Assembly: GCA_900549335.1 (NCBI GenBank)
Contig: UROJ01000077.1
Location: 1 to 7,117 of the forward strand
Direction: 5' to 3'
DNA from: an uncultured Collinsella sp.
Lineage (GTDB): Bacteria > Actinomycetota > Coriobacteriia > Coriobacteriales > Coriobacteriaceae
Length of the DNA: 7,117 bases
The translations under genes and the position numbers were made by a program. Positions within the stretch are counted from its first letter, which is position 1, and every line of letters begins with the position of its first letter. This document shows, piece after piece, positions 6,206-7,117 of the stretch. The notes under the pieces are model-generated. The model had not been told where the DNA came from, ran no database searches, and was given only the letters and a program-made list of their open reading frames with translations.

Positions 6206-6625
6206 TTACGCGAGCTCGGCTCCGAGGGCCTTGCAAGCGGTCTCGCCCTCGTCGTCGGGCGCGTCGTAGCAGATGGTGGAGTCCACGACGTTGACGCCCG
6301 CCTCGTCGGCGTCCGCCTTCCAGTTGTCCATCCACTCGCCCTCGGCCCACGAATAGGAGCCAAAGAGGACGACCTTCTTGTCGCCGAGAGTCTCCTTGAC
6401 CTCGTCCCACATAGGCTGGAACTCGTCATACTCAAGCTCCTCGGAACCCATGGCGGGGCAGCCGAAGGCAATGGCGTCATAGCTGGCGGCCTTGTCTGCG
6501 GAGAAGTCGGCGCAGGAGATGACCTCTGCCTCGGCGCCGGCACCGGTTGCGCCCTCGGCAACGAAGTTTGCCATGGCCTCGGTGTTGCCTGTACCGCTCC
6601 AGTAGACGACTGCGATCTTGCTCAT
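6206..6625 (-). CDS. Flavodoxin (short-chain)
   Basis: A 139-residue cytoplasmic FMN-binding electron carrier. The N-terminus MSKIAVVYWSGTGNTEAMA combines the first beta strand with the FMN phosphate-binding loop (SGTGNTE, 10-16). Further flavodoxin landmarks are YDAIAFGCPAMGSEE (49-63), the second FMN loop, and KKVVLFGSYSWAEGEWMDNW (83-102), the third strand and loop with aromatic residues near the flavin. The length and lack of a 20-residue insertion in the last strand fit the short-chain class of anaerobes. The ATG is supported by AAGGA 5-6 nt upstream (read on the - strand at 6632-6636). It lies 46 bp after the DUF3793 gene on the same strand, so the two are probably co-transcribed. Flavodoxins often replace ferredoxin when iron is short, but no iron-responsive site can be seen here. 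Confidence 0.95.
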   Translation of the reverse strand: MSKIAVVYWSGTGNTEAMANFVAEGATGAGAEAEVISCADFSADKAASYDAIAFGCPAMGSEELEYDEFQPMWDEVKETLGDKKVVLFGSYSWAEGEWMDNWKADADEAGVNVVDSTICYDAPDDEGETACKALGAELA

Positions 6626-6671
6626 ATGTCTTCCTTTCGGTTGTGCGGCGTGCGGCCGCGTTTTGTATGCT

Positions 6672-7117
6672 CTATCGGGTTGCCTGGACAAGTTGTCCCA
6701 GAGTGCAGCCCTGTTGATAGATGTAGGTAAGGTATTGCGTGCATGCGCGATAGGAATCGAAGGTCGTGAGCGCCTGCTCAACGTTTGTGTATACCTTCCA
6801 TGCGCCAAAGACCTTATAGTTTTCGCCGTGCTGGACGATAAACTGATGGACATCTTCGTAGGGATAGCCCAAAAAATAGCCAATTTCGTGGGGGAACTCG
6901 CACATGCACCCCGTATCGCAGTGCCTATTTCGCGCGAGCGCGCAGACGCTGCCGTCATAGGCACTCTCTGCGGCATTGCTGCTTGCCAGCGTGATGCGCG
7001 CGGCGAGATGCACCAGGGACGCGGGCAGGTTGTGGACATCGTAACCTTCGGCGGCAAGCGCCGTCGTGGCGCGGGGGTCGGAGAGGTATCGCATGAGGTC
7101 TGCAGGGCGGTACACAT
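6672..7117 (-). CDS. DUF3793 family protein (5' end beyond window)
   Basis: The frame from 7115 (codon GTG) down to TAG (6672-6674) gives 147 residues that I recognise as the C-terminal part of DUF3793. The key patterns are YRPADLMRYL at the start of the visible part, FPHEIGYFLGYPYEDVHQFI (74-93), a GENYKVFGAWKVY segment (97-109), and a final helix with FDSYRACTQYL. The YRP segment is normally internal and preceded by about 50-60 more residues, so the true start is probably past the right edge and GTG 7115 is an internal Val. The protein is Cys-rich just before FPHEIG (C58, C66, C70, C72), which could mean metal binding, though that is inference. No biochemical function is established for the family to my knowledge. 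It sits upstream of a flavodoxin gene, which suggests a redox or iron-related role. Confidence 0.82.
   Translation of the reverse strand, partial: VYRPADLMRYLSDPRATTALAAEGYDVHNLPASLVHLAARITLASSNAAESAYDGSVCALARNRHCDTGCMCEFPHEIGYFLGYPYEDVHQFIVQHGENYKVFGAWKVYTNVEQALTTFDSYRACTQYLTYIYQQGCTLGQLVQATR

Noticed and set aside
6645..6659. GCGGC/GCCGC mini-hairpin in the gap before flavodoxin
   Set aside because: Only 5 bp with no T-run, and common by chance in GC-rich DNA.
6686..6698. GGACAA-G-TTGTCC palindrome near the 3' end of the DUF3793 gene
   Set aside because: It falls in coding sequence (GQLVQ) and is short enough to be chance, although a weak promoter for flavodoxin (TTGTCC, then TACAAA after 18 bp on the - strand) could overlap it.
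6206..7117. 303-residue - strand frame reading through from 7117 into flavodoxin
   Set aside because: The upstream two thirds are out of frame with the DUF3793 protein and have low-complexity composition. Flavodoxin has its own ATG at 6625 with a good ribosome binding site.

Overview
The window looks like chromosomal DNA from a GC-rich Gram-positive bacterium. A member of the Coriobacteriia close to Collinsella is my best guess. That rests on the overall base composition, strong AGGAGG-type ribosome binding sites, a lipoprotein-type solute-binding protein, and the pairing of a short flavodoxin with a DUF3793 protein. It is inference, not a database match. Nothing marks the region as a prophage, plasmid or genomic island.

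Left part (1-2841, + strand): the C-terminal part of an aldo/keto reductase with a ferredoxin-like Fe-S tail (cut by the window edge), a complete Gfo/Idh/MocA-family oxidoreductase, and an endonuclease IV gene (nfo) broken by a frameshift near its 3' end. Each of the two gaps between these genes is almost filled by an 83-bp copy of the same palindromic element (718-800 and 1878-1960). The copies align without gaps, have identical outer ends, and carry four consecutive stem base pairs that all differ yet still pair. This is the most striking unexplained structure in the window.

Middle part (2842-6156, + strand): a polar amino acid ABC importer operon. A plausible sigma70-type promoter (2903-2931) precedes a lipoprotein solute-binding protein. 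Two tandem stem-loops follow, which probably lower expression of the downstream genes. Next come a permease with an unusual N-terminal secretion signal and beta-rich extracytoplasmic domain, and a GlnQ/HisP-type ATPase. The SBP should capture the amino acid outside, the permease (probably as a homodimer) should conduct it, and the ATPase dimer should power transport. A 20-bp perfect stem-loop after the ATPase gene works as a terminator in both directions.

Right part (6157-7117, - strand): a convergent pair, with a DUF3793 gene (5' end beyond the window) followed 46 bp later by a short-chain flavodoxin gene.

No tRNA, rRNA, CRISPR array, transposase or integrase was seen, and no gene-free stretch exceeds 300 bases.
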